Below, piece after piece: positions 1-13,269 of a stretch of DNA of 64,000 nucleotides (its first letter is position 1; each line of letters starts with the position of its first letter). Source of the stretch: Rhytidiadelphus loreus. Its lineage: Eukaryota > Streptophyta > Bryopsida > Hypnales > Hylocomiaceae. The DNA is taken from assembly GCA_947034895.1 (NCBI GenBank), contig OX344765.1, forward strand, positions 14,265,001 through 14,329,000. Reading direction: 5' to 3'. The position numbers and the translations under genes were made by a program. The notes beneath the pieces were generated by a model. The model was not told the origin of the DNA and ran no database searches. It saw only the letters and a list, made by a program, of their open reading frames with translations.

Positions 1-102
1 CCTGGAGTTCCAGGTAAATTGCATGATTATGAAGTCTGTGCACGTCTTTACGAGTGTGTGAAGCATCAGGTATTCATCAAGCTCATTGTAATCCTACTAG
101 CC

Positions 103-2126
103 ATGGGTAACGTCTTGGAGGAAAATCCTCCTGTTACACCCAATGAGGAGAACGGGACCGAGGTGCTTCCTGGGCTGAGAATCAATGCTGATGGAACAGT
201 AGTGCGAAACTCAGACCGCGCTCTGCCGACCACCGATCCCTCGGTCTCGCCTTCTCCAATTTTCGTCGCCAATGTAGCATTCAAGGATGTAATAGTTGAT
301 TCCGAAACCGGCATTTGGGGTCGAGTCTTCCTTCCTGAATCCGTCTCGGAAGGCCTTAGCAAGAAGCTACCCATTGTGGTTTACTTTCACGGCGGTGGAT
401 TCTGCGTGGGAAATCCAGGTAGCTGATCCCCCCTCCCCCCCGTGTGTTCTTTCTATTCCCTTCTATCCGAGGATGGCTTCGACAATCTTGACTTCTCCAT
501 GTTCTCTCAATATGCATTATTCGGCTTTCAGTATTAGATTGTTCCGTCTCCTTTTTGACATCATAAATAGAGTCTTCGTCGTGATTTCTGGGCAGGATTC
601 CTCTGATGGTATGGTGGCCTTCCCATAGGGAAGATTTTCTTTTTGATGTTGTCTAGCAGCTTGTGAACCAGTCTAATTTCACTGAAAACTCTATTGTGAG
701 TGTAATTGAATGCATGAATCAAATAGTGTAAATCTTCTTGAGTGAGTATTTGTACATTGTCAGTATCAGGAAACACATATGTTATGAACGCAATGTATTG
801 TTCGCAGGCGGCATGGGTCCTAGTTATCATGCCACCAGGCTGTGCACGACAGCCAACGTCGTTGTGATATCTGCGAGTTACAGGCTTTCTCCTGAATCTC
901 GGCTTCCCGTTGCTTTCAACGATGCCTCCACTACCATGTCATGGCTGCAAAAACAGGTGAATCCAGTTCTATACAACCGAAATTCTTGTGACTAGTGATT
1001 TACCTTTAACGAATGTCTCTTTTATAAAGAGACATCGTTTCAGTCGATCCCTAGATTTCATCTTGCGTTTTTATTTTGACCTCCGAGGAATTTCAGAATA
1101 GAATGGAGTACAGCTTGTCTTTCTAGGCTAATGGAACCCATACAAACTCGATTTTTTAACCAATTCCAACATTGAAGTCATACAATGGGCAAGTGCTGAT
1201 AATGAATTCATCCAGCTTTTAATGTTGTGAAAACTTTACAAAGCGAAATACGTTCCACCAATACGAATTTCAACCTTGAGAATCCAAATACACATTCCAT
1301 TTGGAGCTCTCCAAAGTTACTTGAAGCTTCTCCATCCATTTTGTGACCCAGAAGAGAAAGATTGAATTGAAGACGGAATCAACAGAGTTTGGGTTTGGGT
1401 TAGGAGGCTCAACTTTGGTTTCCACTTTGGTTTAGGGTTCAGGTTTTAGGATTATAGGCTCAACTTTGGTGATGGGTTTACGGTTCAGGCTTTAGAGGCT
1501 CAACTTTGGCTCATTCTCTCAGAGTTTGAATCTGATTTTGTCTAATAGCTTTTGCTGTCCTGCAGTGCAAGTACCAAGCAAGTGGAGACGTGACCGCAGG
1601 CGACTCCTGGCTCATGAGCCACGTCGACTTCTCACGGGTCTTCGTCATGGGCATCAGCTCCGGAGGCAACATTGCCCATCACGTGGTGGTCTCCAAACCT
1701 CTGAAGAACTTCCACCCTCTCACCATCGCAGGGGTGATCCCAATGGTGCCATTCTTCAGTACAGAGGAGTTGTGCGAATCCGAGCTGAAGTTTCCGGAGG
1801 AGTGCGTACACCGCTCGTTCTGGAGACTGGCTCTTCCCGTGGGGTCCAACCGAGACCACCCTTTCTGCAATCCACTCTCTGCAGATGCTCCGAAACTGAC
1901 TGACGTCCAGATCCCGAGGATGTTGCTGATTGTTGCGGGAAAGGATCCGTTGTACACCAGACAGATGGAGTATTACAATGCTCTCAAGCAGGCAGGCAAG
2001 GAAGTGCAGCTGGTGGAGGTACCTGAGGGCTCCCATCTTTTCTGCATGGATGCGGCCTTAGAAGCAGAGAATGTGAGGGTGGATGCGGCCACTTCAAACT
2101 TTATTCATAAGACTCGCCTTGCTTAG
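103..2126 (+). CDS. Plant carboxylesterase (CXE class, alpha/beta hydrolase_3 fold), three exons, complete
   Basis: Predicted soluble serine esterase of the CXE/GID1/HSL group. Exons 103-418, 808-956 and 1566-2126 join in frame to 341 residues; both introns are GT-AG. Seen: oxyanion-hole motif HGGG (96-99); nucleophile motif GISSG with Ser186; acid Asp282 in AGKDPLY; base His312 in EGSHLF. Keeping the catalytic His argues for an active esterase rather than a GID1 gibberellin receptor, where that His is replaced. The N-terminus (VLPGLRINADGTVVR) is CXE-like and lacks the GID1 lid sequence. Length suits the family (about 310-340). Start chosen at ATG 103 in a good context (ccATGGG); the frame is open upstream to an ATG at 19, so a longer N-terminus or upstream exon just outside the window cannot be excluded. 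The natural substrate cannot be read from sequence. No neighbour suggests a pathway. Confidence 0.93.
957..1565 (+). repeat. Intron 2 of the carboxylesterase with a small internal repeat
   Basis: This is a 609-bp GT-AG intron. Near its 3' end AGGCTCAACTTTGG occurs three times (about 1404, 1456, 1495), each followed by diverged GGTTTAGGGTTCAGG-like text, so it holds a short degenerate tandem repeat. The rest shows nothing recognisable. Confidence 0.7.
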
Positions 2127-5100
2127 GACTATTTTGTATGCACTCTTGCTCACAGGAACCGTGCTTTACCAAAAGTTCATGCACAATGCCTAGATGATGT
2201 CTCAATACATCAATTTGTTTTTTTGGAGTCAGACATCGTGTAGTACAAAAGTTCATCGCTATTGTCTTACTAAAACCATTTGTTTTGGGGATAGCCAGAT
2301 ATCGTTGAGGACAAAAATTCACAAGTGTTGTCTTACTAAAATTATTTGAGTTTTCAGGGTCACCAAGATGATGTGGTATTAATGCTATCAACTCTATATG
2401 TGATTTAGTTTGTTTTGTTGACTTTATTTTAAGATCTTGCTTAACATTGCACTTCTTGTAACAAGAGTGTTCATGATAATCCTTTAGACTAGATCCCAAA
2501 CCATTTTTCATATTTTGCATAGAAGACATTGCTTTCTTTGGAAACATGATAGTCTATAGAGGTTGTAATTGTAGAAAGTGGAAGTGCATTTGGTGGCATT
2601 ATGGTTTGGTTCTTCTTGCTTACATCCAATTGTGCACTTAGCAATAGATTTTTTATTGGAATGTTTTTGTGTTATTCAACGACTCAGACGTATTTACAAC
2701 CATACAAATATTAAAAGAGAAACAAATTCTAAAGAGATAAATATGGATGTGAAACTAGAGTAGATACTTTGATCTCTACAACAATATATTGCATACTCAT
2801 ATAGTTTTATTTTCATTTTTTCCAATTTCAAAGTGAAAAAATACAAACCATATTTGGTTTGGGGTATTAGCGTGTACATTTATGTATTATAAGATTGGAG
2901 GGTCAATCTCAATAATTTAACATTATTTCATGATCTTCAAAAAAAGGAAATGAACAATAGTATAGTGTCATATGTATTGTGGCACATTAGTATCATTAGT
3001 GTCTCTTTGTACTAGAGTATATGATGATACTTGAAGACCTCTTACACCTTAAATACACCAAGATTGCCATCTTCACTAATATTTTGACAAAGTAATGGAT
3101 TTCTAAAGTCATCCATTTATTAAACAAATAATCCCTTTTTAGTTATATTCATGCATTTTAAATCAAAATTTGGCAATTCTATCTCTAATTTTTATTGAAA
3201 TGGAATAAAAAGATCCAAAGAAGACAACTTTTAGCATCAAAAGTCAAGAATTGTTTTGAAATGGTGGAAATTACCCCCCTTATGCTAAGCATGCTTGATG
3301 CCCCCCTCGAAAGTCACTACATTCATCAATTTTGTTTATGAGTTTTTGCAACAATAAAAAAAATTAGTAATATAAAACACTATTAGTTAGATTATGAACT
3401 TTTTTAATATATGAAAGCATCCTCTTGCTTATTTTTGGTTGTAAGTTAAGGGTAATAGAACCTAAATGATTGAAGAATTCTTGAAAGAAACTTCAACATT
3501 GCAAATTGGGCTTATTTTTTTATATTGCAACAATTGTTGAATACATACAAAAAAATATTCATGATTGCAATGCAACTTGCACATCTTTTCCCTTTCTTCA
3601 ATTCAAGATAACAAACAACATACTACACTTCACCCAAAGGTGGTGTTTTTAGAATTGGGCTCATAAAAAAAATGTGGAAATGCAAGTATAGATTCACAAT
3701 CAAGGCCTTTTTCAAATGCAAACAATTCCTCATTAGAATTTTCAACCAGAGCAACATCATCTACATTCTGAACATTTTGTAGGTGATTTTCATTATTGTT
3801 GTTGTCATTATTGTCATCATCACTCCTATCATTGTTATTGTCACCGCTATTGTCACCACTACTATTGTCATTGTCAATTACCATCATTGTCAGAAGCTAA
3901 GAAGGCATGTTTGCATCATCAAAATCAACTCCACCAAATTTATTTGTTCATAAGACAATAATTAGTACCAAATTATTATGAACAACAAAATGAAAATCAA
4001 GTTTATTGTAGAGCAAATGTAAGAGCAAGGTATTCTATTCATATCTATCATCAATCTATGAAGTTTATAGAAGTAAAAGTGAATCTATTTACATTGAAGA
4101 AAAACAAGCAAAATAAAGTCAAGAGTATACTTAAATTGAAATAAAACATAACTAGACTAAAGAAAACAAAAAATACAACCAAAGTAGAACAAAGTGAAGT
4201 GTTTATTAAAAAATATATATTTAAAAATGTACTAAAATAAAAGGAATACCTAATTTCTAAAAGTCCCAAGTCCTTTTTTGTCCAATCCACTCAAAACCTC
4301 CATTTCTATTGCATTGACTCTAAAAAAATGAAAGGACTTTTTCTTAAAATTGAACCACAAAATCTTGCACTAAAATTTTACAAAAACAGCTAGTAAGAAT
4401 TTTGTGAATTTTGATCATATAGATTGCAACTGAAGTTATTTAGGATGTGAAATAAAGAAAAAATAAATTTAGACCCAACAAAAGAAATTTTAGGTGATAT
4501 TGACCATCATTTGTAGGAAATTTTTGCGCTACATATTTGAATTTAAAATTTTGCTATACTAAAGATCATACAACACATATTTCTGCCAATTTTTCCATGT
4601 AATGAAGATGTAGAATGCATCCCAAAGAATCTTATAATGCCTGGATGTATCACAAATTCACAATACTCTACACCTTTACAAACACATTTTCCATGACATA
4701 TTTTCATAAGCAATGGTGTATTAAAATATTTATTCATCCTTCACAAGTACAAAAATTAAAAATTAAATTAAAAAAAACAAAATCAATTGTTTTCTATAAA
4801 ATTTAGAAAGATTTTTGTAAACACAAATAAAGGAAAAACTTCCAATACGACTCTTTGAAAATGAGTTCAAGTGAGTCCCCTAAAAAGATATTCTATTGTG
4901 GAGCTTTGAAATTCTCTAAAATCATTCAAAAGACATTTTTTTGTCAAAGATTAGAGGGTTAACATAAGACAATGAAGAAATCTAATTTTTTTTTAAATAT
5001 GTTTTTAGAGTTGAAAAGCAACCCCTTCAATAGACTGAATAGTAAATATATTTTGTCAAATTTCTAATTTATGTTTAATTCCTAAAAAATTATTTATAAG

Positions 5101-6090
5101 GATTTTAATACGAGGTAGGATGCTTGCATGAGCAAGGAAATTATTTAATCTTGTTTGTTTTTGTGCCCCCAAATTGAAGAGATGCTCTTACCCAATGAAG
5201 CTTCCCAATTCTATTGTTGTCATTTGCCATCAATGCATCCACCATTGCTTTAGCTTTCAAGAGAACTCATGCATGTTTTTTTGCTTTAGCTTTCAAGAAT
5301 TGGTACTCATATTGATTTGAGAGATGTAGGGTGTATAGATCTTTCTACTTCAAGAATTTGGCGGTGGCAATTAGTATTGTGAATTTTGATGATGTTAAAA
5401 ATCAATTCGTTCTTCTTCAAATTTTGAGGCATTTTGAATGGATTTGTTAGATTTGAAGCATAGAATCTACGATTTGGAATTTTGTTTTGTTTTCTTGGTG
5501 TTGCTCGAGGAGTCTAAATGTAATTTGGTGTGAATCTTATGTAACAAGGGAGAGAAAAAGAGAATGGATTAAGTTGCAATTTGGCTTGGTCCTTCTTTGA
5601 GTGTGGACTAGATGCAAGCTTATTTTTCTCTAATAGTGTTCAATTTCTTTGAAAATGTGATTTTTGGATGACATTTAGCATGAATATGTTCTTTTGGCAT
5701 TTAATAAGAATTTGTAGATTTGCACTCAAGGATTTTCTCATTTTTCAAATTGGAACAGAAACTAAACTTGAAAAGCTTCATTTCAATAGTTGGACTCAAA
5801 TTCAAAAAATAACATTTTTATAGCTTAATGCATAGATAACATAGCCTTGATCTAAATACAACATTCTCAATAGTGTATACCACTGACATGGTGTTTTGTA
5901 TCCCACCCAAGTTGTTGGTTTATATTGTCTCTAACAAAGGGAGTTCACACTATTTCCTAAAGCGAGTGCCACCAACTGCCTTTTCAAGGTTGAAGTATTT
6001 GTGTAAAAACTACCACTATTGGAGCCATAAATAGAGTCCCAAATCCTTCAATTGGACATCTGTGATAGGACATAGAGCAACGGAACCCTA
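2127..6090. other. AT-rich intergenic DNA, no gene seen
   Basis: After the esterase stop codon the sequence is AT-rich and all frames are closed or of low complexity. At 3780-3890 there is an imperfect ATTGTC/ATTGTT repeat; its reverse frame gives an Asn/Asp-rich open frame that I regard as repeat-derived. No tRNA, rRNA or transposase was seen. Confidence 0.6.
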
Positions 6091-6760
6091 ATATTATTAT
6101 AGTGACTAGTGTATCCTATGTCGTTGCCCCATTCAAAATAAAAATAAAAATAATTTTCTAATTTTCTAATTTATAAAAACTTTGAAATCCAATATCTTCT
6201 ATGCACAAAGGAATGCAAAGGCTTTGTTGCGGGGCGAGAGGTTGCATTTTTATACAAATAAGAAAGCTTTATGCACGAAAGAGGCCAAGGGCTTTGTTTC
6301 ATGGCATTTGGACCTATGAAGTGAAAGTTATGTTTTTTCCAAAATAAAAGATAATTTAATTCAATTTTTTAATTCACGAAACTTTGAAATTCAATAACTT
6401 TCATACAAGAGGTGCAAACATCACACAACCAAGTCTGTGCACCCTTGCTCATAAAGCATTCCAATAATACCAAGAACATGGCGAGGGAATTCACGGTTTC
6501 TTAAATCTCCATGTACCAAACAAAACAAACAACCTAATTTCAAGTATGGGCTAGACTAGTGTGACTTATGTTGTTGCCATAATCAAATGAAAAGTAAAAT
6601 TAATTTTCTAATTTTATACTCATAAGAACTTCGAAATTCAATATCTTTTCTGCCATAGATCCAAACAGGTCACGAAACAAAGCCTGTGCAACCCGCCTCA
6701 GTACAAGAGATCTCACTATATCAAACAAAACAAAACAAAAAAGCCTAACTTAAGGTATGG
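6090..6760. repeat. Fold-back dispersed repeat, copy 1
   Basis: A module containing ACTTATGTTGTTGCC, TTTTCTAATTTT, TTCAATAACTTTCAT and AAACAAAGCCTGTGCA-like text occurs more than once in direct orientation, starting near 6108 and 6553. A reverse-complement version lies between them (GGGCTTTGTTTCATGGCA near 6288). The same arrangement recurs at 58190-58810. Class unknown; no coding capacity. Confidence 0.6.
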
Positions 6761-8757
6761 ATTATTATACAAGGACATTTTCTAATTGTGTCAATTATTT
6801 TTATTACATATATTACCGAGTACTTACTTGCTGAAGTTGATTTTGAAAGGTAAATTTCTGAACTGAGAACAAAGACTTTTTCTCTACAGAGTATGTTTGG
6901 GAATTTACATCATCCAAAATAGGGTTTCTGCGACAACGAGATATCCTTGCCCAGTCTGCATAAGGATAAGCTACACATTCAGTTCGCAGTGCTCCACACT
7001 GCACCAGCAACAACTGTGTCAGCAAAGTTAGTGCACCACAGAGAAGATAAATTTCCAGGGACATGCATTGTGTCTGCATTGACTCCATCCTCAATGACAA
7101 GAAATCTCACTCAAAGTCAAAAAAAGCCCAACTTGCAGACTTGCACGACTTACGATAGAGGTCAATCCGTCCCTTATGATTCATGTTACTGACTTCACTA
7201 CCAAGTGCATCAAAATCAGCACTCGCATAAATTCAAGGAGTACGGTCGGGTTATTGATGAATCTGGTCAGTGGTCACAATACTACAGTAGTAATGCAGTG
7301 CTCGAGTTCCTCAAAAGGTGACACAGAAATGGTAGAAACAATAGATAAGAGTATCCGAAAGCCCATGCAAAAAGGATTCGAAGGACAACGTGCCATCATT
7401 CATACAGTAACAGAATGAGACTCGAGAGACATGCAAGATCGCTCTGGCCTCCACATACCAGACCTCCAGACTGCCAAGTTTACGATAACGGCAGCCTTCA
7501 ATAATCACACCACGTAAAATTTCATTGCTTCGTTTCTATCATCGGCCACACGATCTAACTGAAGGAAAGAAGCCCTGCAAAGAACAAGGGAACACAAAAT
7601 ATTCTACCGCATCCCAGAAGAAACGTCGCCAGACAGGCTGATGGAAAAGAGAAACCACACTAGCTAGCTGGGTTGCAACGACTACACAGAGCAAGCTTAT
7701 GTGCAAGCAATATCAATATCACAAGTAGAGCAAAATGTGCAGGGCAGAGAAACATATATTACAGAAGCCATCGTCATCATGACATCATGAATGAATATAC
7801 AGTTTTTAATCCTAGGCAATAGATCGACACACTGTCTTTTCAAATTGAGATAGGTCGATCAGTCATATGACTACTCTCCTTCTGTGCGTAAGGTCTACTT
7901 GGACGAAGACCTCGAGGTTTCATAACGTCATAGCCGTTGGCATGAACACAAAAGTATCCACATGCATGTTCCTCCGTCTCTACCACTACAATCCTGCTTT
8001 TGATAAATCAACAAAAGCCTGGTTAGCTACAATCACAAATTGAGTGAAAAATCCAAAAAATGAGTGAGGCCCCGTTTCGTGTCTTCCTCCCAGTCCTTTT
8101 GGGGCAGCCAAAACCGAGCAGAATAATAATTGTCGCTACCTAATTCCTACCTCCACACTGCCCGCTCCTCTGCAGTGCGCACCCCAATATTTCGAGATAT
8201 GTATATATCATGCTGTTTTACTGTGCAATGGCTCAGATGGTCATTTACCACCCACTCTCAGATCAAACCCTACCGTACTCAACAATCCCAGGTTCCCCAA
8301 CCCCCAAATCTACTACCAATTCCTCCAAAAACCAGGGGCGACCAGCAACATTCCACACTTCAACCGTGAGGGATCGCGCTACGGTGCAACCTCCATCTCG
8401 AATGCTTCGGCTACAACCAGGATGTCTGCTGGAGCAAAGACACCACCTGATCTTCTAGAGTGCCTGCATAAAGGCGAAATTACTTCAGACCCAGGCCAAT
8501 AGGTCATATCAGTTTCCCTTCACCCTCCTGTACTCTCCCCAATTTCATATAATGAAATATATCAATATCCCTAATCCCAGATATTCTCTTGCTCACTCAA
8601 ATTCCGCCACAACCCTCACTAACCCACTGTCGAAAAACTTCTTGACACGCCAGCAACTCAGCAACAGGAAGCAATGGCTCGACACAAAACCGCCTGCGAG
8701 AGCAACCGCTGTACATGAAAATAAGAGGAGAGATTCCACTGATGCCGCTTCTCCCCT
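6761..8757 (-). other. Moderately GC-rich stretch downstream of the TZF gene, possible 3' UTR
   Basis: Base composition is richer in GC than the neighbouring desert, and the stretch lies directly 3' of the RR-TZF stop codon. On the minus strand an AATAAA lies at about 6797-6803, so an unusually long 3' UTR (about 1.9 kb, possibly spliced) is conceivable. A 95-codon minus-strand frame at 6813-7100 has a hydrophobic stretch followed by cysteines but matches nothing I know. No other gene can be supported. Confidence 0.3.
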
Positions 8758-10701
8758 TCACCAAGCCGCTGGGTGATCCGGCTCCTCCTTGACGAGATCG
8801 TTCACCCAGTCGAGATCAGGAGAATCTCCTGCACCCGGCCCGACTTCGTTCAACGAATTTCGGCTCAATCGGCCGTAAATTTTGGCTCGCAGATCCCTCC
8901 CGGACTCCACACGCTGCACGGTGGGCTCACCGTCATCGTTCTCGTCTACTTCCCATCGCTCCTTCTGCTCCCAGCGTCCAGAAACTTTGGTGGGTGTGCC
9001 AGGGACACTCTGAGAGCATCGACGAAGAGGAGATGGGCCCGTTGTGTATTGCTGCTGGAGCCACTGCGCAGCGGAAGCAGGAGGCGAGCCACGCACTTCC
9101 AACTGCTGGAGAGTGGCGATCAGCTCCATCATCGACTTCTGAGGGACTCCGGATGGCGACGATGGGGCCGACCCTGGATGCATGCCCGTGTGTCCTCCGC
9201 TGTGCATGCTGCGATGCTCGCTGGAACTCGGAATCGACAAAGTGGGCATGGAGTTCAGCCTGTCCAAATGCCGACGATGCGCAGGCACTGGAGAGGTCTG
9301 GGCATGCGAGTTGAGCGACCGGGCTTGAGCTGCTTGCTGGAGAGTGGCCTGTAGACACATCGCCTGAGACATAGCAACTTGTCCTCCAGACATGCCGGAA
9401 AGGCTGGCAAACGTTCCGGCACTCGTCCAATCTTCGGGTGAAGACGGAGATAGTGGGGGAGACCCCGTAGGAGAGAGGGGCGGAGAGATAGGCGGTGCGT
9501 AGTGGGCGTGCCCAACAAGAGTTGACCTGGGCGATGAAGTTTGCGATGGGACGCATCCCGGGCCCGAGTGCGCCGCACTTGAGTAGCCAGAGAAGTGACT
9601 TAAAGGGGAGCCCACGTTACCCATCGACGACCCGTCGTAAGATGACAGCGCTTCGTAGGCAAAAGCTCCGTCGTAGCTAGCTGCTGCAGCTGCTCGAGGT
9701 GAGCCATCGTAGGAACCCCCATTACGAGCAGCCGTGGTCGCCGCGTTGGCCGCATTCGGGAGCAACCGCAATTGCTCGGGCGTATGAGCAAAGAAGCACA
9801 CCCGACGCCGGCAGTTCCGACCATCCTTGCACGGCTGCGTGCGGTACCGCGCAGGGTGCAGCCAACACTCAAAAACTCCGTGAGCGAACTCACAAGCATC
9901 GCCTCTCCGACAGCTGCCTTTGCGGAAGTCGGGACAGGCAGTTCCCGAGTAATGGAACCGACGAGGGTCACGACGACGGGCTTTCTCACCTGGATGTGCA
10001 AATGGGCACTCCGTCCAATCGTGGCTCCGCCCTCTCATGCAACGTCGCACCTTGAATTCGAACATCCGGAACTGATCGCACCCGTACATGTCCACGGCAG
10101 GCCAAGCCTCTTCGTCTTCATTGTTCGAAGGAAGATACTTGTTGAAGAGCGCATCGGAAAATGTCGGTGACCCGATGGACGATCCAGCGCCTCCCAGTGG
10201 CGACCCTGGAGGCAGAGTGAGCCCCCGCAGATCTGGTCTACCGGCGCCCTTCCCCGCCTCGTCGAAGAACCCCCCCTTCCCTGCGGCCGCCTCAATTAGG
10301 CAGTCGTCGTCGAGCATCGACAATCCCGATAAGTCCGACTTCGATACGGGCGAGCTCGGAGGGCTGCCGAAGAAGTTTCCGTAGGCATGCAAGCTTGCGC
10401 TCCCGCCGCCGCCGCCAAAGCTCTGACTCCGCTGGTACACTTGAGGCGCGGCGCCATTAAGAGCAGCCTCGGTGTCCTTCATCACCGCGGGCGAGAACGA
10501 GTTCAGTCGCCGCATTGCATGCTGCGGTGCAGACTGTTGCATGTGCTGCTGCGAGGTCGGCACGTAGTCTACCATCGACTCATACAACGACGACCCACCA
10601 CCTTCAAATGAGGACGACAATCCTGCTCCTCCCCCACTCATAAACAACGACTCCCCTCCAAATAACTGCCGCTCCTGCTGCCTTTGCAACACTGCCAACA
10701 T
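8758..10701 (-). CDS. RR-TZF CCCH tandem zinc-finger protein, intronless
   Basis: Plant arginine-rich tandem CCCH zinc-finger protein of 647 residues. The family binds AU-rich RNA, locates to P-bodies and stress granules, and takes part in mRNA decay and stress or hormone responses; that role here is by homology. Seen: Gly/Ser/Gln-rich N-terminus (1-200); RR domain (about 208-255) with [11 protein letters not shown] and [19 protein letters not shown]; finger 1 C256-x7-C264-x5-C270-x3-H274; a 16-residue spacer; finger 2 C291-x5-C297-x4-C302-x3-H306. These spacings are diagnostic of plant TZF. Low-complexity Ser/Pro/Gln-rich C-terminal half, ending in a DLDWVNDLV motif also found at the C-terminus of ankyrin-type TZFs. 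No ankyrin repeats are visible N-terminal of the fingers. Single exon, as is usual for the family. Coding GC is far higher than in the surroundings. Start at CAT 10699-10701; stop at 8758-8760. Confidence 0.96.
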   Translation of the reverse strand: MLAVLQRQQERQLFGGESLFMSGGGAGLSSSFEGGGSSLYESMVDYVPTSQQHMQQSAPQHAMRRLNSFSPAVMKDTEAALNGAAPQVYQRSQSFGGGGGSASLHAYGNFFGSPPSSPVSKSDLSGLSMLDDDCLIEAAAGKGGFFDEAGKGAGRPDLRGLTLPPGSPLGGAGSSIGSPTFSDALFNKYLPSNNEDEEAWPAVDMYGCDQFRMFEFKVRRCMRGRSHDWTECPFAHPGEKARRRDPRRFHYSGTACPDFRKGSCRRGDACEFAHGVFECWLHPARYRTQPCKDGRNCRRRVCFFAHTPEQLRLLPNAANAATTAARNGGSYDGSPRAAAAASYDGAFAYEALSSYDGSSMGNVGSPLSHFSGYSSAAHSGPGCVPSQTSSPRSTLVGHAHYAPPISPPLSPTGSPPLSPSSPEDWTSAGTFASLSGMSGGQVAMSQAMCLQATLQQAAQARSLNSHAQTSPVPAHRRHLDRLNSMPTLSIPSSSEHRSMHSGGHTGMHPGSAPSSPSGVPQKSMMELIATLQQLEVRGSPPASAAQWLQQQYTTGPSPLRRCSQSVPGTPTKVSGRWEQKERWEVDENDDGEPTVQRVESGRDLRAKIYGRLSRNSLNEVGPGAGDSPDLDWVNDLVKEEPDHPAAW

Positions 10702-11460
10702 TATCTCCGTCTACCTCGTCCCCCTCACAGGACTGAACTCCACCACTCTTCACCCAAACTTGGTTCTTTCTTCTCTTCTGCACCTCAGGCTCATCTCCCT
10801 CACACAGCCCGTCCTCTTCTCCAACACCCTCAACAAACTTGACAAGCAAAAAACCAAACCTAACCTCTCAAGAACCTCCCTTCCACTCGAACCCCAAAGT
10901 CGACAAATCGACCCACAGTGCCCTCCACTTTCCACTCAGGAGACGTAAAACGCGGTATCCAAAGAATCCAGCAGCTCCACCTTTCCGAAATCGCGTCTAC
11001 TGTGGTCTCTAATTGCATCGGCCGATGCCAGAAAGTGATCACCGAGCTATGCTCCGAGGCAAACAAGAAGTGGAAGTCAAGCCGCGCGCCCGTGGAACAG
11101 GGAGGACAAACCTCACCGTCTGACGGACGCTGGCATCGACTAATGTATGGCGTCCAGTCGCGCCATTTTCGGGATCCGGGCACGGGTGCCCGTTGGCAAC
11201 CCGTTGCGAGTCTCCTCGCCTCGAAATACCGAAGGCGCGTTTCTGGACTCTACCAAACGAATGAATCTATTGAATCACAAGATCTCAGGAACGCAACTAC
11301 AAATCTACGTAATGGGTAATTTCGGACAGCACGGATGGACGCCATTTTCGTGGGTGTTTTCCTGGGCATTGTCCAAGTGGACCCTTGGGCTGCCACTTTC
11401 TGTCTCCTTCAGGTCCTCCGATTCGCAAGCTTTCTTAAAATATCTATGAATCTACGTAAA
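10702..11460 (-). promoter_or_regulatory. GC-rich 5' flank / probable 5' UTR and promoter of the RR-TZF gene
   Basis: The raised GC content of the TZF gene continues about 750 bp upstream and then changes abruptly to AT-rich DNA near 11460. Open frames here lie on both strands, overlap and match nothing, so I read them as composition effects. A CT/GA-rich leader is visible near 10750-10870. No TATA box could be assigned with confidence. Confidence 0.4.
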
Positions 11461-13269
11461 GGATGGAGCCCATGACCGCGTAGTCAAACCTCAAAATCTT
11501 CCATTTTGTTATTCTTTGTGAGTGAAATATTTGGGTTTCGGTTTTTAGAGATGAAATCTTATGTTATAAAATTTTCAAATTTTTTGGGGAAAATTATCAT
11601 GAAGTTTTGGAGGAAAAAAAAGTGAGAAAATTCATATCAAGTACGAAGCATGCTAAAAAAATTGGATAGTTTTATAATAGAAGCATATTACTATATTATA
11701 TAAAAAATTATATTGTACAAATAATCGGGTTTTGTAATACTCTATATTTAGAAATATGTCATAGATCTTCAACTTTGAGCTTTAGTATAATGCTATTTTG
11801 AAGGACCTTTTTCAAAATTTTCAAGGAAAGTAGAGATTATACTTCAAAAGCTTCATTTTGATGGGTTTTCCCAAAAACTAAGGAAATCATTTTGAATGTG
11901 AAAATCAATTTTTCTAGGGAAAAAACTCAATGCATGAAATACATTGAGAAGGTATACCATTTGGGGGGGAAAAACTACATCGTACAAAATCTCAAGACAA
12001 ATAACATGACTTGAACTTAATTCAATGATGTAGCTATAGCATTGGTAAACTTGCACAAAAAAAATTGGATGAAAATCCTTCGTTCTTTAATATGAAGAAC
12101 ATTATTTAAACACCCATTGGACCCAAATAGGCCGCAACGTCTTTACATAGTTAATCCCGTTGGGATACATTGAACACCAAGAGTGAAGAAAGGACGGAAT
12201 ATAATTTTCAACCCTTAAAGGTTAAAAAAAAACAATTTGGCCTTCAACATGGTATTTTTTGTACATTTGATGTACAAGGTGCAAGAATTGAGGTATATTG
12301 TAGTTAGAAATATTTATATTCATGTTAAGCCAAATCCAATGATATATGGCATTTGCAATTCATATTCAAATATTGCACCTCCTACACGTCTTAGAAGTTG
12401 TAGAATGACTACATATTCTACTTATATAGTGTCATATTTGAGCATGCTAAGGCATAGATGCTAAAATGACAGCCAAATGAAATATATTAATTGTTGAATT
12501 GTAAATCTAATGGTGTATGTTTTACTATATTTTAGTACATGATTTGTATTCTAAGAGCCAAATACAATACCATATATATGGTTCTTTATTGATCTTTAAT
12601 GGTTATCCTCAAGGAATTAACAAAGGAGAAGAAAATAACTAATGTGAGGATAAACCACAAGGGATGAACAAGGAACAATAGACCCAAATATTCACAAAAA
12701 ACTTTTTAAACATCTAATGATTTTTGAGATACAAGTGTATACTATAACCTTCAAGGTTTAATATATAATTCATCCAAGTCTACGTGTCATGCAATACATT
12801 GGATTGAGGCAAAAATTACTCACTTTCGTATGAACATCTCAATTGAGAGTGAAATCCTAACCTTTTGCACTTTATGTATCCCTTCTTGGTATGAATGTAA
12901 CCTTAGAGAGCACGCTAGGATGAATACACATTTGGAGCTTTTGAGGTAAAATTAATTCTGACTTGAAAAAAATTCAAATGTTGAATTGTTATTTTTTGCA
13001 AGTTCTCATATTGCAATTTTCTAAACATAAATTGATTCAAACTATGCTCAAAAATCATGAAAACTAATACAAATTTAAAACTAACACAAATGCATTAAAA
13101 CTTAAACTCTTGCTTTAAAACTAACATAAATTTTGAATTTAGCTGGTGATAGTTCCATTTGTTGAAAAATATATGAAACTAAATGAATATACTTATGAAA
13201 CAATGAATGATTCCAAGAGTTTTTTAGAAAAGCTTAATAAAATGTATGAAGCATCATACATCTACATCA
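11461..13269. other. AT-rich intergenic DNA, no gene seen
   Basis: The sequence is of low GC with frequent stops in all frames. There is no recognisable protein, RNA gene or clear terminal inverted repeat. Confidence 0.5.

Noticed and set aside
3630..3887. Asn/Asp-rich minus-strand frame
   Set aside because: Pure product of ATTGTC/ATTGTT microsatellite-like sequence in AT-rich DNA, with no domain.
8933..9556. Long frames antisense to or offset from the zinc-finger gene
   Set aside because: They are shadows of the GC-rich RR-TZF coding sequence, whose own frame has clear CCCH fingers.
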